Below, piece after piece: positions 1 to 5,445 of a stretch of DNA of 5,445 nucleotides; within the stretch, counting starts at the first letter, position 1, and the number at the start of each line of letters is the position of its first letter. A program made the translations under genes and the position numbers. The stretch is from an uncultured Alphaproteobacteria bacterium (lineage in GTDB: Bacteria > Pseudomonadota > Alphaproteobacteria > Rhizobiales > Aestuariivirgaceae). Location of the stretch: positions 1 to 5,445 of the forward strand of contig CALMLK010000386.1 in the NCBI GenBank assembly GCA_937868035.1. Direction: 5' to 3'. The notes beneath the pieces were generated by a model. It did no database searches. It had not been told where the DNA came from and saw nothing but the letters and a program-made list of their open reading frames with translations.

Positions 1-521
1 ACGCCCATGATGAAGACCTTGGCGGCGGGCACGGTGCCGGCGGCCGTCATCATCATCGGGAAGGCACGGCCGAAGTTTGCCGCGGCATCAATCACCGCCT
101 TGTAGCCGGCGAGGTTCGCTTGCGAAGAGAGGATGTCCATGGCCTGGGCGCGGGTGATGCGCGGCATCAGTTCCATGGCAAAGCCGGTGACGCCGGACTT
201 GGCGAAAGCCTCCAGCGCCTTGCGGTCGCCATAGGGTTCGAGGCCGCCGGCGACGATGGCGTCCTTCTTCATGGCCTTGAGCAGTTTCTCGCCCGGGCGG
301 CGGATGGTGAGCACCAGGTCGGCGTCCTTCACCACGGCTTCGCCCTTGACGATGTCCGCACCCGCGGCCTTGAAGTCCGCATCGGAAATGTTGGAGCCAA
401 GGCCGGCGCCCGCTTGCACGGCCACCGTGGCGCCCTTCTTGATGTAGGCCTTCACCGCATCGGGCGAGGCCGCGACACGCGACTCCCCCGGCTGGATTTC
501 GGAGGGAATCGCTATTTTCAT
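1..521 (-). CDS. pntA: NAD(P) transhydrogenase subunit alpha, domain I (partial, 3' end outside window)
   Basis: This encodes the soluble NAD(H)-binding domain I of the proton-translocating transhydrogenase. The enzyme uses the proton gradient to drive hydride transfer from NADH to NADP+ and sits on the cytoplasmic face of the inner membrane. 173 codons are visible from the ATG at 521; the gene runs off the left edge. The product begins MKIAIPSEIQPGESRVA, typical of the family. It carries RITRAQAMDILSSQAN at residues 121-136, the RAQxMDxLSSQ signature; R121, Q126, D129 and S132 correspond by spacing to the Rhodospirillum rubrum residues R127, Q132, D135 and S138 at the nicotinamide site. TAAGTVPAAKVFIMG at 159-173 leads into the Rossmann glycine loop, which is cut off. 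Full alpha subunits are about 370-530 residues, so I cannot tell whether this is the short (pntAA) or the fused form. A GAGAG ribosome site lies just before the ATG, 12 bases after the upstream gene's stop, implying co-transcription. Confidence 0.95.
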   Translation of the reverse strand, partial: MKIAIPSEIQPGESRVAASPDAVKAYIKKGATVAVQAGAGLGSNISDADFKAAGADIVKGEAVVKDADLVLTIRRPGEKLLKAMKKDAIVAGGLEPYGDRKALEAFAKSGVTGFAMELMPRITRAQAMDILSSQANLAGYKAVIDAAANFGRAFPMMMTAAGTVPAAKVFIMG

Positions 522-533
522 GATGCTCTCAGG

Positions 534-818
534 TCAGAGGTTGATGGCCACGAACAGCCCGAACAACACCAGGAGACCGCCGGAGAGGAACCATTTGCCG
601 CCAGCGCGGACGTCGATGATTGTCGCCAGGGTGCCGATGATGAGCCCGGCGAAACCGGTGAGCACGTTCAGGTAGTCCATGAAGCGGAAGGCGACGAGCG
701 CCACGAGCGTGAAGCCGCACAGGATGCCGAGTGCAACGGAGCCCTTGAGGAAGCCTTCGTAGGTTTCCTTGTGGTCCTCAAAGCCGCGCGGCGTGTGGGT
801 CGGTGAATGGTCGGCCAT
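534..818 (-). CDS. aa3-type cytochrome c oxidase subunit IV-like small membrane protein
   Basis: A 94-residue membrane protein starting MADHSPTHTP. Residues 13-46 (FEDHKETYEGFLKG followed by a hydrophobic stretch) match the short bacterial aa3-oxidase subunit IV pattern: a hydrophilic N-terminus with H-x-x-TY-x-GF-x-K, then one membrane helix. That subunit is a non-catalytic accessory of the terminal oxidase in alphaproteobacteria. Family members I know are usually about 40-70 residues with one helix; this one continues with two further hydrophobic segments, roughly 50-70 and 76-93, separated by DVRAGGKW. The start is supported by a strong ribosome site, GAGGGAA (bases 824-830), five bases before the ATG. 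The gene is followed after 12 bases by pntA. Identification of the N-terminal half is firm by pattern; the role of the extra helices is unknown. A generic small membrane protein fused to the motif is the main alternative. Confidence 0.8.
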   Translation of the reverse strand: MADHSPTHTPRGFEDHKETYEGFLKGSVALGILCGFTLVALVAFRFMDYLNVLTGFAGLIIGTLATIIDVRAGGKWFLSGGLLVLFGLFVAINL

Positions 819-860
819 ACTGGTTCCCTCAAATCGAATGGCGGAATCTGCAATATCTAG

Positions 861-889
861 GCTTTAGCGAAGCCCCGACAGCCGTGCAA
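861..889 (-). promoter_or_regulatory. weak candidate promoter for the subunit IV-pntA operon
   Basis: Read on the minus strand there is TTGCAC, a 17-base spacer, then TAAAGC, ending 42 bases before the subunit IV ATG. Both hexamers match the sigma-70 consensus only partly (about 3 of 6 each). The -10-like hexamer overlaps a small stem-loop, GGCTT-tagcg-AAGCC at 860-874. Position and spacing are right but the match is poor, so this is only a candidate. Confidence 0.2.
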
Positions 890-918
890 GGCGGGGATTC
901 CCGCGCGTTTTGGCGCAG

Positions 919-940
919 GGCAAGACACTTCTTTCTTGCC
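919..940. repeat. inverted repeat in the leader of the ligase gene
   Basis: GGCAAG and CTTGCC form a perfect 6-base inverted repeat with a 10-base loop, 30 bases before the ATG of the ligase gene. It could be an operator or a leader hairpin; it is short enough to be chance. No T-run follows it, so it is not an intrinsic terminator. Confidence 0.3.
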
Positions 941-969
941 AATCCGCCCCAGCCCTCAGACAACGAGCC

Positions 970-2289
970 ATGACCGATCCAGCCCTGATCCAGCGATACC
1001 ATGTCGCCCGCAGCTTTTATGAAAGCCTGATGAAGTCGCAGTGGCTGCCGCAGGAGCGAATTCTCGCCTACCAGGAGCGGCAATTGCAGCAGATGCTGGC
1101 GCATGCGCATGCGCAGGTGCCATTCTATGGCGAGCCGCTGGGGCGCATCCGCAAGCCGGATGGGTCCTTCGACCTTGGTCGCTGGAATGAATTGCCGATC
1201 ATTTCCCGCAGCGTGGTGGAGGCGGATTGGAATGCTTTCCAGGCGCGGGAACTACCCAGGGGCCACGACGATGTGCTGGACATGACGACGTCCGGGTCTG
1301 AAGGAACGGACCGTTTCTCAATCCGCAGCACCCGGTTTGCACATACAGGTGTCGCCTGCGCATCGTTCCGCTATGCCGATTGGTTCGGGCATTCCTATTC
1401 CACGCCGCTTGCCATGATCCGTGCGGGGTTCATCCACGCGCCCGATCCCGATGATCCGGAAGACAAGCTGTGGGGGCCACCTTGGATTGACGCATCGCTT
1501 CGGTCGCCACGCCACAGGCTTCACATCAGCGCGCCGCTCGACGTGCAGCTCCAGTGGCTTCAGGGATTGGGCGAGGTTCTTGTGAACACGCTCCCCTCGC
1601 ATGCCATGGCCCTCGCCCAGGCCAGCGAAGCGAAGGGCATCACGCTTCGCATTGCAGGTGTTCTCACGGTTGGCGAAAAGCTGACGCGCGATGTGCGAGA
1701 CGAGGTCCGGCGCATCTGGGGGTGCCGCATGAGCGATGTCTATGCGACGGCGGAAACGGGTCTGGTCGCCATCGAGTGCCCCGATACCGGTGCCTATCAT
1801 CTCCAGACGGAAATCAGCCGCATCGAAATCCTGAAAGAAGACGGACGTGCGTGCGCGCCGGGGGAACAGGGGCAATTGGTCGCGACCAGTCTCTACAATT
1901 TCGCAATGCCCCTGATCCGCTACCGCTTCAACGACCTGGTGACAGCTGGAGAGCCTTGCGCATGCGGCAGGGGCCTGCCTGTTTTGTCTGACATCGCGGG
2001 TCGCAAAAAGAATCTCTTCCGGCGGAAGGATGGCACACTCTTCGCGCCCGACGTCTCGACGCTGCGCATTCGCAAAATCACCGGCGCGCGTGAGTGGCAG
2101 CTGTTACAGACTGCTCCGGAACAGTTCCGCATCACGCTGAAATTGGAGCATGAACCGGATGCTGATCAAACTGCCCACTTGATCGCATATCTGTGTGGCG
2201 TGCTCGGGCCTGTGAGCATCGAAACGGGAATCAGACCGTCCTTCCCGCGCACGATGGGCGGGAAGTTCTATCCGCATATTGTCGCCTGA
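970..2289 (+). CDS. PaaK/CapK-family AMP-forming adenylate ligase (phenylacetate-CoA ligase-like)
   Basis: A 439-residue cytoplasmic member of the adenylate-forming superfamily, closest in pattern to phenylacetate-CoA ligase and CapK proteins, which activate a carboxylic acid with ATP and usually pass it to CoA. Visible motifs in order: the N-terminal HAHAQVPFY typical of this branch (about 45-53); the phosphate loop TTSGSEGT (106-113); YATAETG with E262 (258-264); RYRFND (317-322), in which D322, the expected ribose-binding aspartate, is kept but the usual Gly before it is Asn; CACGR (330-334); GRKKN (344-348), the hinge region; and PRTMGGKF (426-433) with K432 as the likely catalytic lysine. 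Length is normal for the family. I chose the ATG at 970 over an in-frame TTG at 910 because homology begins just after it and ATG is the commoner start; the ribosome site is weak. No phenylacetate, capsule or surface-polysaccharide genes lie nearby, so the substrate is unknown. Confidence 0.88.
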   Translation: MTDPALIQRYHVARSFYESLMKSQWLPQERILAYQERQLQQMLAHAHAQVPFYGEPLGRIRKPDGSFDLGRWNELPIISRSVVEADWNAFQARELPRGHDDVLDMTTSGSEGTDRFSIRSTRFAHTGVACASFRYADWFGHSYSTPLAMIRAGFIHAPDPDDPEDKLWGPPWIDASLRSPRHRLHISAPLDVQLQWLQGLGEVLVNTLPSHAMALAQASEAKGITLRIAGVLTVGEKLTRDVRDEVRRIWGCRMSDVYATAETGLVAIECPDTGAYHLQTEISRIEILKEDGRACAPGEQGQLVATSLYNFAMPLIRYRFNDLVTAGEPCACGRGLPVLSDIAGRKKNLFRRKDGTLFAPDVSTLRIRKITGAREWQLLQTAPEQFRITLKLEHEPDADQTAHLIAYLCGVLGPVSIETGIRPSFPRTMGGKFYPHIVA

Positions 2290-2299
2290 ATTTCAGGCG
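2283..2299. terminator. possible bidirectional hairpin between convergent genes
   Basis: CGCCTGAATTTCAGGCG is a perfect inverted repeat (6-base stem CGCCTG/CAGGCG, 5-base loop, or 8-base arms around one central base). It overlaps the ligase stop codon and lies 17 bases beyond the outer-membrane gene's stop. Its place between convergent genes suits a shared terminator, but neither strand has a proper T-run after it, so any termination would be weak. Confidence 0.35.
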
Positions 2300-2316
2300 G
2301 AAACAAAGCTGTCTGC

Positions 2317-3204
2317 TTATTGCTCGGGAAGCATTTGGGGCGGTGCGCCGCATGTCGACGACACCACGCCGTCGGTTATGATACCGTCGGCCAAAGCAGA
2401 CAACACTTCATCATCCGAGCCTGAGCTGTTCACGGGCTGGCAGCCGACGCTTGCAGCAGAGCCGAGGAAGTCGAAGAGACCATCTTCCGGGTCATCCTGA
2501 CGATGACGGTCGATGAGCGACTTCTGGGTGCCGCCGAAATAGAACTTGGCGCCGATGGCGACAGAGCGGAAATCATCTTCGCCAAGCTGTCCTTCTGCGG
2601 TGAAGGACAAGGGCGTATCCGGCACCTGCCATTCCGCACCGATCACACCCGAGGTGAAATCACTGGCGTGGCGAATGCCTGCCGACAGGCGAAGGTCGTC
2701 CGTGGCATAGATGGCTGCCGTGAACTTGCCGAAGAAATCGGTGCTGGTGCGGTTGGTGTCTTCCACACCGGCCCAGGCTTCGAGGCTGATATTGCCGAGA
2801 TAGAGTTCGCCTTCGGCACCCACCTTCCATGAGGTGACGTCAAGAGCCGGTGCGTCGAAGCTCCAGTCTTCGTAGGTGGCGTGAACGCCGAGGAGATAGC
2901 TGGTGGGATCGCGATAGAACATGTGACCGCCCGCGCCCAAGGCGCTGGCGTCTCCGAATTCACCGGCACCAGCATCGACCTGCAGGCCGAACATGCAGCC
3001 GAGCGGCAGGCTAAGCGAAGCGATGCCCTGGAACAGTTCGTCGTTGCTGTAGTTGTCAGCATCCCACACGCCACCCTGCGCGGCGAGTTTGCCATTGATG
3101 CCAGAGACTGCACATAGGTCCGGCGCGGCGATATCGGCCGACCATGCCGGGACGGAGAGCGTCAGGGCGAGAGCAAGGGTCGAAACGAGTGTGAAATTGC
3201 GCAT
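2317..3204 (-). CDS. outer-membrane beta-barrel protein with C-terminal extension
   Basis: A 295-residue exported protein; I do not recognise a named family. Residues 1-23 form a signal peptide (MRNFTL, hydrophobic core LALALTLSV, cleavage after A20 or A23). From about 57 to 224 the chain alternates hydrophobic and polar residues with many Gly and aromatic residues, for example YLLGVHATYEDW, KVGAEGELYLGN, LRLSAGIRHASD and SVAIGAKFYFG, the look of an 8- to 10-strand outer-membrane barrel. The barrel appears to end at F223, after which a charged stretch KSLIDRHRQDDPEDGL (228-243) and a tail to 295 follow. Cysteines are at 31, 70, 255 and 285, so the tail holds a possible disulfide pair. The ATG at 3204 is chosen over upstream in-frame codons because it gives the signal peptide and has AGGTGG six bases before it. 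It lies alone, 140 bases downstream of pepF on the same strand and convergent with the ligase. Porin-like or structural barrel is inference. Confidence 0.8.
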   Translation of the reverse strand: MRNFTLVSTLALALTLSVPAWSADIAAPDLCAVSGINGKLAAQGGVWDADNYSNDELFQGIASLSLPLGCMFGLQVDAGAGEFGDASALGAGGHMFYRDPTSYLLGVHATYEDWSFDAPALDVTSWKVGAEGELYLGNISLEAWAGVEDTNRTSTDFFGKFTAAIYATDDLRLSAGIRHASDFTSGVIGAEWQVPDTPLSFTAEGQLGEDDFRSVAIGAKFYFGGTQKSLIDRHRQDDPEDGLFDFLGSAASVGCQPVNSSGSDDEVLSALADGIITDGVVSSTCGAPPQMLPEQ

Positions 3205-3232
3205 GGACACCACCTGTTTTGGAATCGTTATT

Positions 3233-3251
3233 GTTGCACGCAATCTGCAAC
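3233..3251. promoter_or_regulatory. inverted repeat GTTGCA-N7-TGCAAC upstream of the barrel protein
   Basis: A perfect 6+7+6 inverted repeat ends 28 bases before the ATG of the outer-membrane protein, inside its 140-base upstream gap. The size and half-site spacing fit a dimeric regulator site; in the transcript it could instead form a leader hairpin. A second, weaker inverted repeat, CGCTG-N6-CAGCG, lies at 3262-3277. I see no clear sigma-70 promoter in the gap. Confidence 0.35.
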
Positions 3252-3344
3252 GGTCACCGGTCGCTGACAATGCAGCGGCCGTCCGAATCTGCCGATGTTG
3301 TTTTTGCGCCACAGAAAAGCGCGAAAATACATTCCTGGATTGAG

Positions 3345-5126
3345 TTATTCCATCGATTCCAACTCGTCGATCATCCCGGAAATCACGGACAGGCCCTTTT
3401 GCCAGAAGGCGGGATCGGTGGCGTCGAGGCCGAAGGGCTTGAGCAGTTCGGAGTGATGCTGGGTGCCGCCCGCGCGCAGGAGCGCAAAATACTTGTCCTG
3501 GAAGCCCACGCTGCTTTCCTGGTAGCGGGCATAGAGAGAGTTCACCAGGCAATCACCGAAGGCATAGGCGTAGACATAGAAGGGCGAGTGGATGAAGTGC
3601 GGGATGTAGGTCCAGAACACTTCATAGCCCGGACCGAATTGAATGGCGTCGCCCAGGCTTTCGGCCTGCACGCTCATCCAGATGTCGTTCAACTGGTCCG
3701 GCGTCATCTCGCCTTCCTTGCGGGCGGCATGAACCTTTCGCTCGAACGTATAGAAGGCGATCTGGCGTACGACCGTGTTGATCATGTCTTCCACCTTCGA
3801 AGCGAGAAGGGCCTTGCGCTTTTTGGGATCGGTGGTGGCTTTGAGCAGGCGCTGGAACGTGAGCATCTCGCCGAAGACAGAGGCCGTCTCCGCCAGCGTC
3901 AGCGGGGTTGAGGCCATCAGCGCGCCTTGCGGTGCAGCCAGCACCTGATGCACGCCATGGCCCAGTTCGTGAGCAAGCGTCATCACATCGCGGGGCTTGC
4001 CGAGATAGTTGAGCAGCACATAAGGGTGCGCCGACGGCACGGTGGGATGGGCAAAGGCGCCGGGCGATTTTCCCGGCCGTGCGGGGGCATCGATCCAGCG
4101 CTTGTCGAAGAAGTCTCCCGCGATCTTCGCCATGGCCGGATCGAATTCTCCGTAGGCTGACAAAACCATGTCCTTGGCTTCGCTCCAGGGAATATCGCGG
4201 GTATCCTCCTGCGGCAGGGGCGCGTTGCGGTCCCAGTGCATGAGCTTGTCCTTGCCCAGCCACTTCGCCTTCATGCGGTAATAGCGGTGTGACAGCCGCG
4301 GATATGCGGCGCGCACGGCTTCCACCAGTGCGGCAACCACCTCCGGCTCGACGCGATTCGAAAGATGGCGGGCGTCAGCGATGTCCTTGAAGCCACGCCA
4401 GCGGTCGGAGATGTCCTTGTCCTTGGCGAGTGTGTTGGTGATGAGTGTGAACAGGCGCACGTTGGCCTTGAAGGTCTTGGCGAGGGCCTCCGCACCGGTC
4501 TTGCGGCGCGATTCATCGGGCGACTGCATCAGGTTCAGCGTCGGCTCCAGCGTCAGCATCTCGCCGTCGATGTCGAAACGCAGATCGGCCATGGTTTCAT
4601 CGAAGAGGCGGTTGAAGGCGCCCGCGGCCGTCTGGGATTTTTCCAGGAAAAGCTGCTCCAGCTTGTCATCCAGCTGGTACGGCTTCTCCATGCGCAGGTT
4701 GTCGAGCCAGGGCTTGTAGTGGGCGAGCGCGGGCTCCGCCATGGCGGCCGCCAGTGATGCATCGTCGATCTTGTTGAGTTCAAGCTCGAAGAACAGGAGC
4801 TGGCTGGAAAGTTCGGTCAGGGTGTTGGAGGCATCGCCGTAGAACTTGGCCCGGGCCGCGTCCGTCGTATCTCCCACATAATAGAGCTGGGCGTAGGAGC
4901 CGATGCGCCCCACGAGGTCGGAGATCTGCTCGTATTCCCGGATGGCGCGGGCGAGGTCGGCTGGCGCGAGGCCCGCCAGTTTTCCGGCCCAGTTTGCAGC
5001 AAAGGCGGTGCAGCGCTCCTTTGCCGTGGCGACATCGGCGGCAAAGGCGGGCGAATCGGGTGCGGGATAGAGATCCGCGAGATTCCATTCCGGCAGGTTG
5101 GCAAGTGCGGGGGCAGCAGAGGTCAT
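3345..5126 (-). CDS. pepF: M3-family oligoendopeptidase F
   Basis: A 593-residue zinc metallopeptidase that cleaves short peptides in the cytoplasm, supporting turnover of peptides from protein degradation, import or signal-peptide removal. The N-terminal LPEWNLADLYP (11-21) and the following alpha-helical region are typical of the oligoendopeptidase F group. The catalytic motif TLAHELGHGVH lies at 383-393: H386 and H390 bind zinc, E387 is the general base, and E413 in LAETASVFGE is the third zinc ligand. IHSPFYVYAYAFG (512-524) supplies the His/Tyr residues that line the M3 substrate site. Length (about 600) is normal and all catalytic residues are present, so the enzyme should be active. 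No signal peptide is seen. The ATG at 5126 is preferred to in-frame codons up to 5213 because AAGGAC lies seven bases upstream and family similarity starts just after it. It stands apart, 234 bases from the divergent response regulator and 140 from the barrel gene downstream; no intrinsic terminator is evident after it. Confidence 0.95.
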   Translation of the reverse strand: MTSAAPALANLPEWNLADLYPAPDSPAFAADVATAKERCTAFAANWAGKLAGLAPADLARAIREYEQISDLVGRIGSYAQLYYVGDTTDAARAKFYGDASNTLTELSSQLLFFELELNKIDDASLAAAMAEPALAHYKPWLDNLRMEKPYQLDDKLEQLFLEKSQTAAGAFNRLFDETMADLRFDIDGEMLTLEPTLNLMQSPDESRRKTGAEALAKTFKANVRLFTLITNTLAKDKDISDRWRGFKDIADARHLSNRVEPEVVAALVEAVRAAYPRLSHRYYRMKAKWLGKDKLMHWDRNAPLPQEDTRDIPWSEAKDMVLSAYGEFDPAMAKIAGDFFDKRWIDAPARPGKSPGAFAHPTVPSAHPYVLLNYLGKPRDVMTLAHELGHGVHQVLAAPQGALMASTPLTLAETASVFGEMLTFQRLLKATTDPKKRKALLASKVEDMINTVVRQIAFYTFERKVHAARKEGEMTPDQLNDIWMSVQAESLGDAIQFGPGYEVFWTYIPHFIHSPFYVYAYAFGDCLVNSLYARYQESSVGFQDKYFALLRAGGTQHHSELLKPFGLDATDPAFWQKGLSVISGMIDELESME

Positions 5127-5235
5127 CGCGGGTCCTTGGGGCAGTTTGAGGGCGGTATGCGTGCGGTTTCCGCTGCATATGGCGGAGGAAATGCGCCAAG
5201 ACAACGGCGGCAATCCATGTGGGAAAACGTCAGCT

Positions 5236-5254
5236 TTGTCCCCAATTGGGCAAG
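5236..5254. promoter_or_regulatory. palindromic repeat copy 1 (candidate operator)
   Basis: TTGTCC-ccaatt-GGGCAA is an imperfect palindrome (one mismatch between 6-base arms) with the perfect 10-base palindrome CCCAATTGGG at its centre, followed by G. It matches copy 2 at 14 of 17 positions from its third base. The protein that would bind it is unknown. Confidence 0.45.
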
Positions 5255-5258
5255 GCTG

Positions 5259-5274
5259 TTAAGACGGAATTTAC
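5259..5274 (+). promoter_or_regulatory. CtrA-like site TTAA-N7-TTTAC
   Basis: TTAA-gacggaa-TTTAC differs by one base from the alphaproteobacterial CtrA consensus TTAA-N7-TTAAC. It lies between the two palindromic repeats, 86 bases before the response-regulator ATG. Single CtrA-like matches occur by chance, so binding is only a possibility. Confidence 0.3.
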
Positions 5275-5297
5275 CCTTCCCTGCCACAAATCGGGGC

Positions 5298-5316
5298 ACG
5301 TCCCCAAGCGGACAAG
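5298..5316. promoter_or_regulatory. palindromic repeat copy 2 (candidate operator)
   Basis: ACGTCC-ccaagc-GGACAA followed by G, with a perfect inner inverted repeat GTCC-N6-GGAC. It starts 62 bases after copy 1, close to six helical turns, so both copies would face the same side of the DNA. It ends 44 bases before the regulator ATG, a position where a bound protein could block or activate its promoter. Confidence 0.45.
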
Positions 5317-5360
5317 AGAAACCGCAACCGATAACCTTTGTCAGTGAGATGTAATCTGGA

Positions 5361-5445
5361 ATGGCCGCCCGCGTCCTGATTGTCGAAGACGAACCTGCAC
5401 AACGCCGCATTCTCGAAGAAATGGTGAAGCGTTTCGGATTCGATG
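5361..5445 (+). CDS. response regulator, receiver domain N-terminus (partial)
   Basis: The first 28 codons of a gene that runs off the right edge. The product reads MAARVLIVEDEPAQRRILEE then MVKRFGFD. The hydrophobic strand VLIVEDE, with acidic residues E9, D10 and E11, is the metal-binding start of a CheY-like receiver, and the helix AQRRILEEMVKRFGF fits helix 1. The phospho-accepting Asp and the output domain are outside the window. The PAQRR-LE-M--RFGF pattern resembles sigma-54-dependent NtrC-type regulators of alphaproteobacteria, but that is inference from memory of similar N-termini; a single-domain or OmpR-type regulator is possible. The ATG is preceded only by a weak TCTGGA ribosome site. 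It is divergent from pepF. Confidence 0.85.
   Translation, partial: MAARVLIVEDEPAQRRILEEMVKRFGFD

Larger units (their letters stand above)
5127..5360. other. divergent intergenic regulatory region, pepF / response regulator
   Basis: This 234-base gap must hold promoters for both pepF (minus) and the response regulator (plus). It is less GC-rich near its middle and contains the two palindromic repeats and the CtrA-like site listed separately, all closer to the regulator gene. A minus-strand TTGTCT-N17-CATATG (CATATG at 5176-5181, TTGTCT at 5199-5204) is a poor but correctly spaced candidate promoter for pepF. No convincing sigma-70 or sigma-54 promoter is visible for the regulator. Confidence 0.5.

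Noticed and set aside
120..806. 228-residue open frame on the plus strand
   Set aside because: It lies antisense to pntA and the subunit IV gene, whose products are clearly recognisable; its translation is rich in Arg, Gly, His and Asp with no family pattern.
1318..1875. 185-residue open frame on the minus strand
   Set aside because: Antisense to the middle of the ligase gene, which carries intact adenylation motifs across the same bases.
3297..3335. Possible terminator after pepF: GCGC arms with flanking A and T runs
   Set aside because: The stem is only four pairs, then a mismatch, and no T-run follows on the minus strand after the A-rich arm.
3205..3552. 116-codon N-terminal extension of the outer-membrane protein frame
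   Set aside because: It would overlap the pepF 3' end and bury the signal peptide inside the protein; the ATG at 3204 has a good ribosome site.
3219..3911. 230-residue open frame on the plus strand
   Set aside because: Antisense to the pepF 3' end, including its conserved HSPFYVYAYAFG coding region; a GC-driven shadow.
5127..5213. 29-codon N-terminal extension of PepF
   Set aside because: Not family-like, and the ATG at 5126 has a properly spaced AAGGAC ribosome site.
5295..5309. Sigma-54-like GGCACG followed by GC
   Set aside because: The -24-like half matches, but the -12 half reads CAAGC instead of TTGC and the GG-to-GC spacing is 11 rather than 10.
5136..5354. Possible 72-codon leader gene (TTG start) ending 6 bases before the response regulator
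   Set aside because: No ribosome site or recognisable pattern, and it runs through both candidate operators. Its position makes it worth a glance in ribosome profiling, but I cannot support it.

Overview
The window looks like ordinary chromosome from a moderately GC-rich alphaproteobacterium. Supporting signs are a split-type proton-translocating transhydrogenase alpha subunit next to an alphaproteobacterial aa3-oxidase subunit IV, an outer-membrane protein with a post-barrel tail rich in charged residues, and a receiver domain of the type found on alphaproteobacterial NtrC-like regulators. I see no mobile element, tRNA, rRNA, CRISPR array or phage gene. Genus cannot be told from this sequence alone.

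Layout from left to right: (1) a leftward pair, bases 1-818, in which a short membrane protein of the cytochrome c oxidase subunit IV family (534-818) is followed after 12 bases by pntA (521 down past the left edge). (2) A 151-base divergent gap, then a rightward gene (970-2289) for an AMP-forming adenylate ligase of the PaaK/CapK family. (3) A leftward outer-membrane beta-barrel protein with a signal peptide (2317-3204), convergent with the ligase; the 27-base gap between their stop codons carries a small perfect hairpin. (4) A leftward cytoplasmic M3-family oligoendopeptidase, pepF (3345-5126). (5) A 234-base divergent gap with two spaced copies of a palindromic element and a CtrA-like site. 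(6) The first 28 codons of a response regulator (5361 to the right edge).

Functional links: the oxidase subunit and transhydrogenase form a plausible bioenergetic operon, since the oxidase builds the proton gradient that the transhydrogenase spends to make NADPH. The ligase, outer-membrane protein and peptidase look like single-gene units with no obvious shared pathway. No gap exceeds 300 bases. The most notable unexplained signal is the pair of 17-base repeats spaced 62 bases apart (about six helical turns) in the pepF/response-regulator gap. Two proteins also have unusual architecture: a three-segment, roughly double-length subunit IV-like protein, and a beta-barrel with a long tail beyond its final strand. 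I found no strong evidence of a wholly new biological system.
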